From a virus, in the IMG/VR virus record IMGVR_UViG_3300032297_000501, positions 1 to 57,346 of that record: a stretch of 57,346 nucleotides of DNA. One strand, given 5' to 3'. The translations under genes were made by a program, and so were the position numbers. Of this stretch, positions 15,823-22,379 are shown one piece after another. The notes under the pieces were generated by a model. It did no database searches. It was given only the letters and a program-made list of their open reading frames with translations, and was not told the DNA's origin. Positions within the stretch are counted from its first letter, which is position 1, and each line of letters opens with the position of its first letter.

Positions 15823-16572
15823 TTATTCTTCGCCGTAAATGCGTAGCACTTCTTCTACTACAGGGTGACGTTCAATATCGCCTCTGTCAAAGTTTACTAC
15901 TTTAATTCTTTCTGAACCTCTATCTAATAGACGCTCCATAAACATTTTTAGACCATTGCTTTCGTAACCTCTATCATGTTGGTTAAGGTCACCGGTTACT
16001 ACTAGCTTGCTGCCGTCGCCGATACGTGTTAACAACATCTTCATTTGACTGTCAGTTGCGTTCTGCATTTCGTCTGCAATAATAAAACTATTCTTAAATG
16101 TTCTACCACGCATGTAAGCAAGGGGTGCAATCTCTAGTTTATTTGCTTTTAACAAATATTCAAGTTGCTCTGGATGATAGTATTCCTCAAAAATGTCAAA
16201 GATTGGACGAGTCCATGGTGCCATTTTTTCTTGTAGAGTTCCTGGTAGGAAGCCGTGTTGTTCGTCTACACTGACCGCTGGTCGTGTTAATACAAACTTA
16301 TCGATATATCCTTTTTTAAATCCTTTGATACCTGCTAAGGTTGAGATTAGTGTTTTACCTGTTCCTGCCGGACCAATCGCAAACACTATGTTGACGTTGT
16401 CATCTTCTAAATGACCCAATAAATCGTCTTGGTGAAAATTTCTTGGTACAATATTTACATCTTTCTGTCTGGGCTTTGTAACAGCACCGCCCTCGATTAC
16501 TCTCAAATGGTTTTCTCCTTTATTGTTGAACTCTTTTGCATACTCGCGTTCTTTTCTTCTGCGACGTGACAT
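15823..16572 (-). CDS. phoH: PhoH-like ATPase
   Basis: 249-residue P-loop protein. Walker A GPAGTGKT is at 67-74; VLTRPAVSVDEQHGFLPGTLQEKM, YMRGRTFKNSFIIADEMQNA (Walker B) and VVTGDLNQHDRG are the family blocks. PhoH is very common in marine phages; its biochemical role is unsettled, with RNA metabolism suggested by fused RNase/RNA-binding partners in bacteria. It is one of only two minus-strand genes here. The N-terminus is Arg-rich (SRRRRKERE), and the minus-strand upstream region has a GGGAG ribosome binding site and a terminator-like hairpin at 16602-16643. Confidence 0.93.
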   Translation of the reverse strand: MSRRRRKEREYAKEFNNKGENHLRVIEGGAVTKPRQKDVNIVPRNFHQDDLLGHLEDDNVNIVFAIGPAGTGKTLISTLAGIKGFKKGYIDKFVLTRPAVSVDEQHGFLPGTLQEKMAPWTRPIFDIFEEYYHPEQLEYLLKANKLEIAPLAYMRGRTFKNSFIIADEMQNATDSQMKMLLTRIGDGSKLVVTGDLNQHDRGYESNGLKMFMERLLDRGSERIKVVNFDRGDIERHPVVEEVLRIYGEE

Positions 16573-16601
16573 CTTAAGGTACTCCCTTTAGTGTAGTCAA
16601 T

Positions 16602-16643
16602 AAAAAAGGCGCAGGCAGCACTTTCCGCTGTTCCTAACGCCTT
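16602..16643 (-). terminator. Hairpin with T-run on the minus strand, upstream of phoH
   Basis: AAGGCG (16606-16611) pairs with CGCCTT (16638-16643); within it AGG/CCT (16613-16615 with 16633-16635) and CAGC/GCTG (16616-16619 with 16627-16630) continue the stem around a 7-base loop. Read on the minus strand the hairpin is followed by six T (complement of 16602-16607). It would stop a short minus-strand transcript, or attenuate transcription into phoH. Confidence 0.5.
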
Positions 16644-16750
16644 GTTTAGTTGAGTGTTGTATAAAGTGTTTAACATCATACACTTTTATTTAGCAGGGTA
16701 TCCGAAACAATAACAGCTAACTTATTGATTTTGAAGGGTAATACAAACGG

Positions 16751-16778
16751 TTGACTTTATTAAACTATGTGTTATATT
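16751..16778 (+). promoter_or_regulatory. Sigma70 promoter for the ParB-like gene
   Basis: TTGACT (16751-16756), 16 bp spacer, TATATT (16773-16778); predicted +1 near 16785, giving a leader of about 50 bases that includes an AAGGAG ribosome binding site before the ATG at 16837. Confidence 0.7.
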
Positions 16779-16836
16779 ATTGTTACAGATGAAAATTAAA
16801 GTAATCTTATCTGAAACTTAAAGTAAGGAGAAACAC

Positions 16837-18024
16837 ATGAAACTACGACAATCAAAGACGAGAACATGGAATAAGAAGCAAGCAATTCTTGCGTTTGTAA
16901 AAAAGTTTAAATTCCCATTTGATATGAAAGACGACATGATCGATCTTCGAGAAATGGCAAAAAACTTTAATGATGGTCCAATTCCGGTAGAAGAAATTCA
17001 TAAAGCTATCGTTACTATGCTTGGGCCGCAATACGATAATATTGAATTTAATTATGATCCTAGCGGCGGACATTATCTTGGTTATGGCCCTGGGAAACGT
17101 CCAAAAGAATATTTTGATTATATTTCTTGGTTAGATTTATTTCTCTGGACAATTTTCCAGAGAGATGTTGCGCCTAATCACGTTGAAAAAATTTACAAAG
17201 ATTTTGAAGAATCTAGTGTAATTGTTCCGTGCATTATTAAAATTACATTACTTGATGGCCGAACAATTTATTGTGTGTGGGACGGTCACCATACAATACA
17301 AGTTTGCAGGCTTAAAGGATGGACTAAGTTTCCTGCTTGGGTAATTGATCTAGATCAATTTACGACACAAGAAATTGAAGAAGCAGGATTTGGTGATACT
17401 GATGAAGAACGTATTCGCTTTGGTTGCTACATTGCAGGAAAAAATTCTAGGCGGATCAACGGCTTAATGAAAAGAGTGATGAGCCCTTATGATGATTTTA
17501 TGATTGGGCTAGAGACACGAGATCCTAAATTTGTTGCAATGAATAATATTCTAGCACAATATGGCTGTATGCCTAAACGACACGCAAGTTGTGACGGGGC
17601 ATGGACGCAAATTAAAAGTGGTATTGAGTGTTTTGATATGGAAGGATCTCAAGGCCCTAGTAATGGTGCATTTTGGAGCCGAGCAATTGCATTCCAGCGC
17701 AATCACTGGAAGAAAGGGCATCTTGTTCTAGAACTTTATCGCCCCATGAGCTATCTTTATCAATTAGCAAATATTCAAGGATTTTCTATTCCGGCGGCTT
17801 TTGATACTGAACTTGCAAATATGCTAAGTAGTCGATTTGGTTCAGCTGAAGAGGTTCAGGAAGAAATCAAGGAGAGTTACTGGAAAGCAGTGCATACTAA
17901 TGCCACTGTAGGTGAGCAGCCACAGCACGATAAATTTCGTGTATTAAATGGCATCATTAATTTCTATAAACAATCCGGTGGCAAAGTATTGTTACCATCC
18001 CCTACAATACAATGGAAGGTATAA
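16837..18024 (+). CDS. ParB/sulfiredoxin-fold nuclease-like protein
   Basis: 395 residues. A VPCIIKITLLDGRTIYCVWDGHHTIQVCRLKG segment (about 128-160) resembles the ParB/Srx domain, in which a DGHHRL-type loop binds nucleotide or catalyses DNA nicking. The N-terminus is basic (KLRQSKTRTWNKK). The remaining 230 residues are not recognised. It may modify or nick host or phage DNA. It has its own sigma70 promoter and ribosome binding site, and its stop overlaps the ATG of a GIY-YIG-like gene, so the two may be functionally linked. Confidence 0.7.
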   Translation: MKLRQSKTRTWNKKQAILAFVKKFKFPFDMKDDMIDLREMAKNFNDGPIPVEEIHKAIVTMLGPQYDNIEFNYDPSGGHYLGYGPGKRPKEYFDYISWLDLFLWTIFQRDVAPNHVEKIYKDFEESSVIVPCIIKITLLDGRTIYCVWDGHHTIQVCRLKGWTKFPAWVIDLDQFTTQEIEEAGFGDTDEERIRFGCYIAGKNSRRINGLMKRVMSPYDDFMIGLETRDPKFVAMNNILAQYGCMPKRHASCDGAWTQIKSGIECFDMEGSQGPSNGAFWSRAIAFQRNHWKKGHLVLELYRPMSYLYQLANIQGFSIPAAFDTELANMLSSRFGSAEEVQEEIKESYWKAVHTNATVGEQPQHDKFRVLNGIINFYKQSGGKVLLPSPTIQWKV

Positions 18025-18413
18025 TGAATAAACTTTTTTATATCTTTAACGATCCGCTTGGCGCAAAAGATGCTAAGATTGGTATCACAGGACACCCAGC
18101 CGTAAGGCTGGGTGTCTATCAAAATAGTTACAGTAGAAACAGTCATGTTGCATGTTTTAATGTTGTATATGTTGGTTCAGCAAAAGCTATTGCTAGTTTA
18201 GAAAAAGTTGTTAAACAACAATTTGAATGGGATATTGAACGGGATGGCCGAGGGGCAAGCGAGTGGATAGGCGGTCAGACTGCTGACGAGATTGAAATTA
18301 AGATTGATTCTATCATAGATGGTTATAAGTTTAAGATAGAAAAAATTAGTAATGATTTTCTACCTTTAACAGTTGATCTCCTAGATGACCTAAAAGAGCA
18401 GTATGTATTATAA
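18024..18413 (+). CDS. GIY-YIG/T5orf172-like nuclease-fold protein
   Basis: 129 residues from ATG 18024 (TAATG overlap, GGAAGG ribosome binding site at 18014-18019); an in-frame ATG at 18012 is less likely. The N-terminal FYIFNDPLGAKDAKIGITGHPAVRLGVYQNS and the later VYVGSAKAIASLEKVVKQQF follow the pattern of the T5orf172/MUG113 branch of the GIY-YIG superfamily (strand Y-I, K-I-G-x-T, R, then a helix). The late EWIGG block is compatible with the conserved acidic residue. Probable small endonuclease or degenerate relative; not proven. Confidence 0.65.
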   Translation: MNKLFYIFNDPLGAKDAKIGITGHPAVRLGVYQNSYSRNSHVACFNVVYVGSAKAIASLEKVVKQQFEWDIERDGRGASEWIGGQTADEIEIKIDSIIDGYKFKIEKISNDFLPLTVDLLDDLKEQYVL

Positions 18414-18738
18414 AGTATCAAAGCTAGATGGGCGTAACACGTGGCATCGGCATTTTAGTCATCGTGTAGAAATTAGACGTCATCACAATGATCGAAAACT
18501 ATTTGAGCACACATCTAACTTTATAATGCTACGCCAGTGGTGTTGGGACAACTTCGGCCCTAGTGTTGAAACCATGTACTGGGAACAACTACAAGTTACT
18601 GAGCAAGCACATTTAGCTAGCGATAAGTGGGCTTGGTATGTAAACACACACGACGGATATAGAACTTTCCTGTATTTTGCTGACGAAACAGCATTATCCT
18701 TTTTTAAGCTCAATTGGCCCGTAATGTATAAGCATTAA
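18403..18738 (+). CDS. Unknown Trp/His-rich protein
   Basis: 111 residues, unusually rich in Trp, His and Tyr, with no recognised motif. It overlaps the preceding gene by 11 bp and is followed by a late-type box that starts the next unit. It may be a structural or small regulatory protein; nothing firmer can be said. Confidence 0.68.
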   Translation: MYYKVSKLDGRNTWHRHFSHRVEIRRHHNDRKLFEHTSNFIMLRQWCWDNFGPSVETMYWEQLQVTEQAHLASDKWAWYVNTHDGYRTFLYFADETALSFFKLNWPVMYKH

Positions 18739-18741
18739 ACT

Positions 18742-18749
18742 GATAAATA
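18742..18749 (+). promoter_or_regulatory. T4 late-type promoter box GATAAATA
   Basis: CTGATAAATAG, 19 bp before the ATG at 18769; an AGGAG ribosome binding site lies between. Starts the 18769-20126 late unit and possibly the spanin genes. Confidence 0.7.
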
Positions 18750-18768
18750 GTTATAACAGGAGATTGTT

Positions 18769-19320
18769 ATGACTATATCAGTTAAGATGGTCAATGACCA
18801 GATTAAAAAGATCAGCGAAACTAACACCCTTCTAGACATGTTGCTAGAAGTTGAAAAGGTGTTAGACAGTTGCGATCTTTATGCCTATGCTAACTGGAAA
18901 AAGGGCGAAGTACTAGAAGGCCCTACATTAGAGCGCCATTGGGTAAATGTAAAACTACTTTATCCTTATAATGAGATGCCCGACCCTGAAGGTGCAAAGA
19001 GACTACTAGCACGTCAATGCATAGTTGACTATAAAAAAGACACTCTATTAACTCCTGTTAAAGTTAAAACATTTGACGATGTTGAAGTAGACGTTCGTCC
19101 AGATGGTAGTACACGATATAAGACTCGTACTGAAAGTCAGCCTGTATGGGTTGTTGAGTTGAAAATTCCTCGTAAGTATGTAGACGAATTCTCAACCTCT
19201 GTAATTGAAGCTGATGAAAATTCATATGTTGATACAGAGGATACAAATACTGAAACTGATTTACAATCACAGCAGATGGTAACTCCGCCTGAACAACAAC
19301 CTGACCAAGGAGCGTTCTAA
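18769..19320 (+). CDS. Late protein, probably virion-related
   Basis: 183 residues. The N-terminal half is helical (VNDQIKKISETNTLLDMLLEVEKVLD) then mixed; the last 40 residues are a polar, Gln/Thr/Glu-rich tail. No family recognised. It follows a GATAAATA late box and an AGGAG ribosome binding site and is coupled (TAATG) to the next gene, so the pair is probably expressed together with virion or lysis genes. Confidence 0.7.
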   Translation: MTISVKMVNDQIKKISETNTLLDMLLEVEKVLDSCDLYAYANWKKGEVLEGPTLERHWVNVKLLYPYNEMPDPEGAKRLLARQCIVDYKKDTLLTPVKVKTFDDVEVDVRPDGSTRYKTRTESQPVWVVELKIPRKYVDEFSTSVIEADENSYVDTEDTNTETDLQSQQMVTPPEQQPDQGAF

Positions 19321-20126
19321 TGTCTCTCAAAGAAGGTGATCTAAAAAACGTTGTACTTAAAAAACTTAGTATTGACGAATTTGAACCTAAAACCGGCGAA
19401 GCTAAAGAAGTTCTAGTACTTGGATTCCAAGTAACAGAAAGTAATGTAGGCGAGGATTTATACGGTTTCCTAAATGGTGCTGTAGTTGAAGTACGCGATA
19501 TTGAAGTAAGCCCAAATCCAAATGATAATGGCTACTATATGGTATTTGTTGAAATGGACCGTAAGGAAGGTGTAGTTGAGGACATCAAAACTTTAATTCG
19601 CGATACTGAGCGCCTTGCAGGTAAACTTGCATGGGAGGCAAGAACGTATCTCAACGACGACTATCTTCCTCTAAGCGAAGATGAAATTTACGAATACATT
19701 ATTACTGATCCTGCTAACTATGTAACTCGCGAAGAGTTTGAAAATCAACGAGCTGCACGAATAGAAGAACAAAAGCGTTTGGAAGAACAAGCAGCCGCAG
19801 AGGCTGCGGCACAAGATAGATCAAACCAAATCTTAGAATTTCTCAAGGACAGTAATTTATTACAGGCAGGAATCAACGAAGGTCGCTTGGTACTGCAAGA
19901 TTCACGCAACGTTGTTGCGTTGGAACTAGTTGATTTTGGTCCTAGTAGTGAAGTAATGCTACAGCACGGCATAAAAGAAAGTGCTATTAAATTTGATTTC
20001 GATAAGGTACTGTTTGGTAAGTTAAAAGGTATGCTAGGTGAAATGGCAGCATTGCCAATTGACCAATACGTTGTTATCTATAACCCTTCAAAGCAAGATA
20101 ACATTTTAATTGCTAAAGCAACTTAA
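19320..20126 (+). CDS. Late protein with coiled-coil middle
   Basis: 268 residues. The N-terminal 130 residues are beta-rich and acidic. A charged Ala/Glu-rich coiled coil (about 140-165, REEFENQRAARIEEQKRLEEQ followed by AAAEAAAQD) links to a C-terminal domain with mixed strands. Family not recognised. Its start overlaps the stop of the previous gene and has an AGGAG ribosome binding site (19308-19312). Its position ahead of the spanins and in a late unit suggests a structural or assembly role. Confidence 0.7.
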   Translation: MSLKEGDLKNVVLKKLSIDEFEPKTGEAKEVLVLGFQVTESNVGEDLYGFLNGAVVEVRDIEVSPNPNDNGYYMVFVEMDRKEGVVEDIKTLIRDTERLAGKLAWEARTYLNDDYLPLSEDEIYEYIITDPANYVTREEFENQRAARIEEQKRLEEQAAAEAAAQDRSNQILEFLKDSNLLQAGINEGRLVLQDSRNVVALELVDFGPSSEVMLQHGIKESAIKFDFDKVLFGKLKGMLGEMAALPIDQYVVIYNPSKQDNILIAKAT

Positions 20127-20176
20127 TTTAACCGAAAGGTAAATTATCGAATACACAGAACAGGAGTGATTAGGCC

Positions 20177-20659
20177 ATGATGTGGTTGTTCTTTTGGATT
20201 ATTGGAAAAATACCTGCAACATTTTGGCTCATTACAGCTTGTGTTGGTGTTGCACTTTTCTTTGCAGCGGGCATATTAGGAAGACTTCCTCCTTTCAAAG
20301 CCTACTCGATCTTTATCAAACCCCTTAGCGTTATAATGACTGTAGTGGGAATCTACATGTACGGCGGAGCAAGTATCAATGATCATTATCAAAAAATGAT
20401 CAAAGAGTACGAACAAAAAATTGCTATAGCTGAACAAAAAAGTGTAGCAGTTAATACAGTAATCGAAGAACGTGTCAAATATCAAACACAGGTTATTAGG
20501 GACAACCAAATTGTGTACCAAGATAAAATTATTGAAGTAGCCAAGGAAGTAAATGGTCAATGCAAACTTGATCCTAGAGTTGCTGAGATACTTAATGGTG
20601 CTTCTGTTTATCCAATTACAAAACCTGCACTAGACACAGATAAGAAGGATCCAAAATGA
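20177..20659 (+). CDS. Inner-membrane spanin-like protein (Rz-like)
   Basis: 160 residues with hydrophobic segments at about 2-30 and 45-63 followed by a long polar coiled-coil region (about 70-125, ending in KIIEVAKEVNGQC). A periplasmic coiled coil anchored in the inner membrane immediately before, and overlapping by 4 bp, a small outer-membrane lipoprotein is the hallmark of the i-spanin/o-spanin pair that fuses the membranes at the end of lysis. Classical Rz has one N-terminal anchor; this one appears to have two or three, which is unusual. No endolysin was found next to it. Confidence 0.75.
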   Translation: MMWLFFWIIGKIPATFWLITACVGVALFFAAGILGRLPPFKAYSIFIKPLSVIMTVVGIYMYGGASINDHYQKMIKEYEQKIAIAEQKSVAVNTVIEERVKYQTQVIRDNQIVYQDKIIEVAKEVNGQCKLDPRVAEILNGASVYPITKPALDTDKKDPK

Positions 20660-20937
20660 AAAAACTGATACTGATTCCTATGCTGATCATAATGTCTGGT
20701 TGTGCAACAAAGGTTCCTGTTGCCATGAAATTTCCTGCCGCACCTGAAAGTCTGCTAATTACATGTAAGGACCTCGAACAGGTAAAACCTAATGAAGAAC
20801 AACTTAGTGAAATGCTCAAAACAGTTGTTACAAATTATGGTCAATACCACGAGTGCAGAGCAAAAGTTGAAGCGTGGATAGATTGGTATAAAGGCCAAAA
20901 AGAAATACACGATTCGGTTACGGGTAAAGGGAAATAA
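20656..20937 (+). CDS. Outer-membrane spanin-like lipoprotein (Rz1-like)
   Basis: 93 residues. The signal peptide MKKLILIPMLIIMSGC ends in a lipobox (IMSGC) with the lipidated cysteine at about 16, and the mature part starts ATKVPVAMKFPAAP, a Pro/Ala-rich stretch like other Rz1 proteins. Two further cysteines may form a disulfide with the partner spanin. It begins within the last codons of the i-spanin gene. Together they would complete lysis by fusing inner and outer membranes, implying a Gram-negative host. Confidence 0.8.
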   Translation: MKKLILIPMLIIMSGCATKVPVAMKFPAAPESLLITCKDLEQVKPNEEQLSEMLKTVVTNYGQYHECRAKVEAWIDWYKGQKEIHDSVTGKGK

Positions 20938-20940
20938 CTA

Positions 20941-21213
20941 ATGCGTAAATGGTTTTTTGAACTGTTTGAACAAAAGGCAGCAAATAGCCTCAAGATGATG
21001 TTCATGGACACTCAACGTTTAATTAGTGAGTCTGAAAATGAAATTGCAAAATGGGAAGCTCTAATTAAAAATGAACGTGAGTTCCTAACAAAGTTAACAG
21101 CTAAGGCACGAGATATCTCAATTGAACGTACTAAACTTGCTAAAGATGAAGTAGCAGAACGACTAAAAGAATTTGACAGAGCAAACCAACTTGCGAATAG
21201 GTTTAAAAAATAA
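20941..21213 (+). CDS. Coiled-coil protein, unknown
   Basis: 90 residues, almost entirely charged heptad-like sequence (NEIAKWEALIKNEREFL and ERTKLAKDEVAERLKEF), predicted to be a long helix or coiled coil. No membrane segment, since the WFFELF N-terminus is too short. It lies between the spanins and the Nfu-like gene; the downstream start is immediate. Possibly a scaffold or lysis accessory; function unknown. Confidence 0.66.
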   Translation: MRKWFFELFEQKAANSLKMMFMDTQRLISESENEIAKWEALIKNEREFLTKLTAKARDISIERTKLAKDEVAERLKEFDRANQLANRFKK

Positions 21214-21525
21214 ATGAGAACTAAAGAAGAAATTGTAGCTGCAATTATTGAACAGCTAGACGAAAAAGTAGCACCCATGGTTGACCAGCATGGCGGCATT
21301 GTTAAGTTTATGGATTTTGATGTAGACACAGGCATGGTAGAGCTCATGCTTAGTGGTTCGTGCAGTGGTTGTTCTGGAAGCAGTATGACACTTAAGTATG
21401 GAATCGAAAACTTGTTAATGCATTATATTCCTGAGGTTAAGGGTGTTACAGGACACCATGACCCAATGTCAATGAGTCAACCTTTTTACCATTCAAATTT
21501 GTTTAATCCTACATTTGATCGTTGA
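21214..21525 (+). CDS. nfu: Nfu-type Fe-S carrier (NifU C-terminal domain)
   Basis: 103 residues. The single Nfu domain is complete: a helical N-terminus (EEIVAAIIEQLDEKVAPMVDQHGG), then VELMLSGSCSGCSGSSMTLKYGIE, with the cluster-binding CxxC at Cys50/Cys53. Nfu proteins accept and pass on 4Fe-4S clusters to client enzymes. Here likely clients are the phage's own three radical SAM proteins. The extra C-terminal 30 residues contain two His-Asp or His-Ser pairs and are not part of the family core. The stop codon overlaps the -35 box of the next promoter. Confidence 0.9.
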   Translation: MRTKEEIVAAIIEQLDEKVAPMVDQHGGIVKFMDFDVDTGMVELMLSGSCSGCSGSSMTLKYGIENLLMHYIPEVKGVTGHHDPMSMSQPFYHSNLFNPTFDR

Positions 21526-21550
21526 CAAAATAGTCTAACTATACTATAAT
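21522..21550 (+). promoter_or_regulatory. Perfect consensus sigma70 promoter, leaderless start
   Basis: TTGACA (21522-21527), 17 bp, TATAAT (21545-21550). The +1 expected 7 bases after the -10 box is exactly the A of the ATG at 21557, so the mRNA should be leaderless. Confidence 0.85.
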
Positions 21551-21556
21551 AGTAGA

Positions 21557-22372
21557 ATGGACTATTATCAACAATTAGGCGTAAATCGTAATTCTTCTCC
21601 GGAAGAAATTAAACAAGCCTTTCGTAGACTAGCAATGAAACACCATCCCGATAAAGGTGGTGATGAAGCTGAGTTTAAAAAGATAAACGAAGCATATGCA
21701 GTATTAGGCGATCCTCAAAAAAAATCGGATTACGACAGTCCGCAATCTCAGCAGAGCTGGACAGGCTTTAATTGGAATAATGAAAGGCCCTCTCCGGGCG
21801 ACCCGTTTGACTTTGAAGATATTTTACGTCATGTAAGAAACTTCCAAGACCGCGGTCCGCGACAAAAAAATCCCGATGCTATCACTGATGTACATATTAA
21901 TCTAGAACAATTATTTACAGGCACAGATATGCTTGTTGATGTAGGCTATGCTAGAGAAGTAATTTATGTGAATCCAGGTACACGTAATGGTACTAAACTT
22001 AGAATTAAAGGTAAGGGTCCTAGAAGATACAAGGATGCACTACCTGGTGATTTAATTGTTCGGGTCAACGTTGATATACCTGAAAATATGGCTATTGACG
22101 GCAATAATCTTTATGCTAGAATAGATGTAAATGCATTAGAAGCAATTGTAGGTTCTGATATAACCCTTGATCATCCTCTCGGAAAAGAATTAAAAGTTAC
22201 TATTCCTAAAGGTACGCAAGGCGGAACAAAGCTACGATTAAAAGGACTAGGTATACCAGATTCTAATACTAGAACAACAGGAGACTATTTTGTTATAGTT
22301 AACATTTTTATACCAGATGTAAGCGATGTTAATCACTTAGAAGCATTAAATAAAATTATAGAGAATAGGTAA
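21557..22372 (+). CDS. DnaJ/CbpA-type J-domain co-chaperone
   Basis: 271 residues. The J-domain (about 1-65) has DYYQQLGVNRNSSPEEIKQAF-type helices and the essential HPD (His30-Asp32 in KHHPDKGG). There is no zinc-finger region; a Gly/Phe-type linker leads to two beta-rich client-binding domains with VNPGTRNGTKLRIKGKGPRR and TIPKGTQGGTKLRLKGLGIP, giving the CbpA-like type. It should stimulate host DnaK. It is expressed from a perfect leaderless promoter with clpA directly behind it, forming a chaperone/protease unit. Confidence 0.9.
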   Translation: MDYYQQLGVNRNSSPEEIKQAFRRLAMKHHPDKGGDEAEFKKINEAYAVLGDPQKKSDYDSPQSQQSWTGFNWNNERPSPGDPFDFEDILRHVRNFQDRGPRQKNPDAITDVHINLEQLFTGTDMLVDVGYAREVIYVNPGTRNGTKLRIKGKGPRRYKDALPGDLIVRVNVDIPENMAIDGNNLYARIDVNALEAIVGSDITLDHPLGKELKVTIPKGTQGGTKLRLKGLGIPDSNTRTTGDYFVIVNIFIPDVSDVNHLEALNKIIENR

Positions 22373-22379
22373 CTAATTA

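Larger units (their letters stand above)
16573..16836. other. 264 bp divergent intergenic region
   Basis: Lies between phoH (minus) and the ParB-like gene (plus). It contains the minus-strand hairpin terminator at 16602-16643, the plus-strand sigma70 promoter at 16751-16778 and ribosome binding sites for both genes. The stretch 16645-16750 holds no ORF I can support; a GCTAAATA box on the minus strand (complement of 16687-16694) might start a small RNA. Confidence 0.55.
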
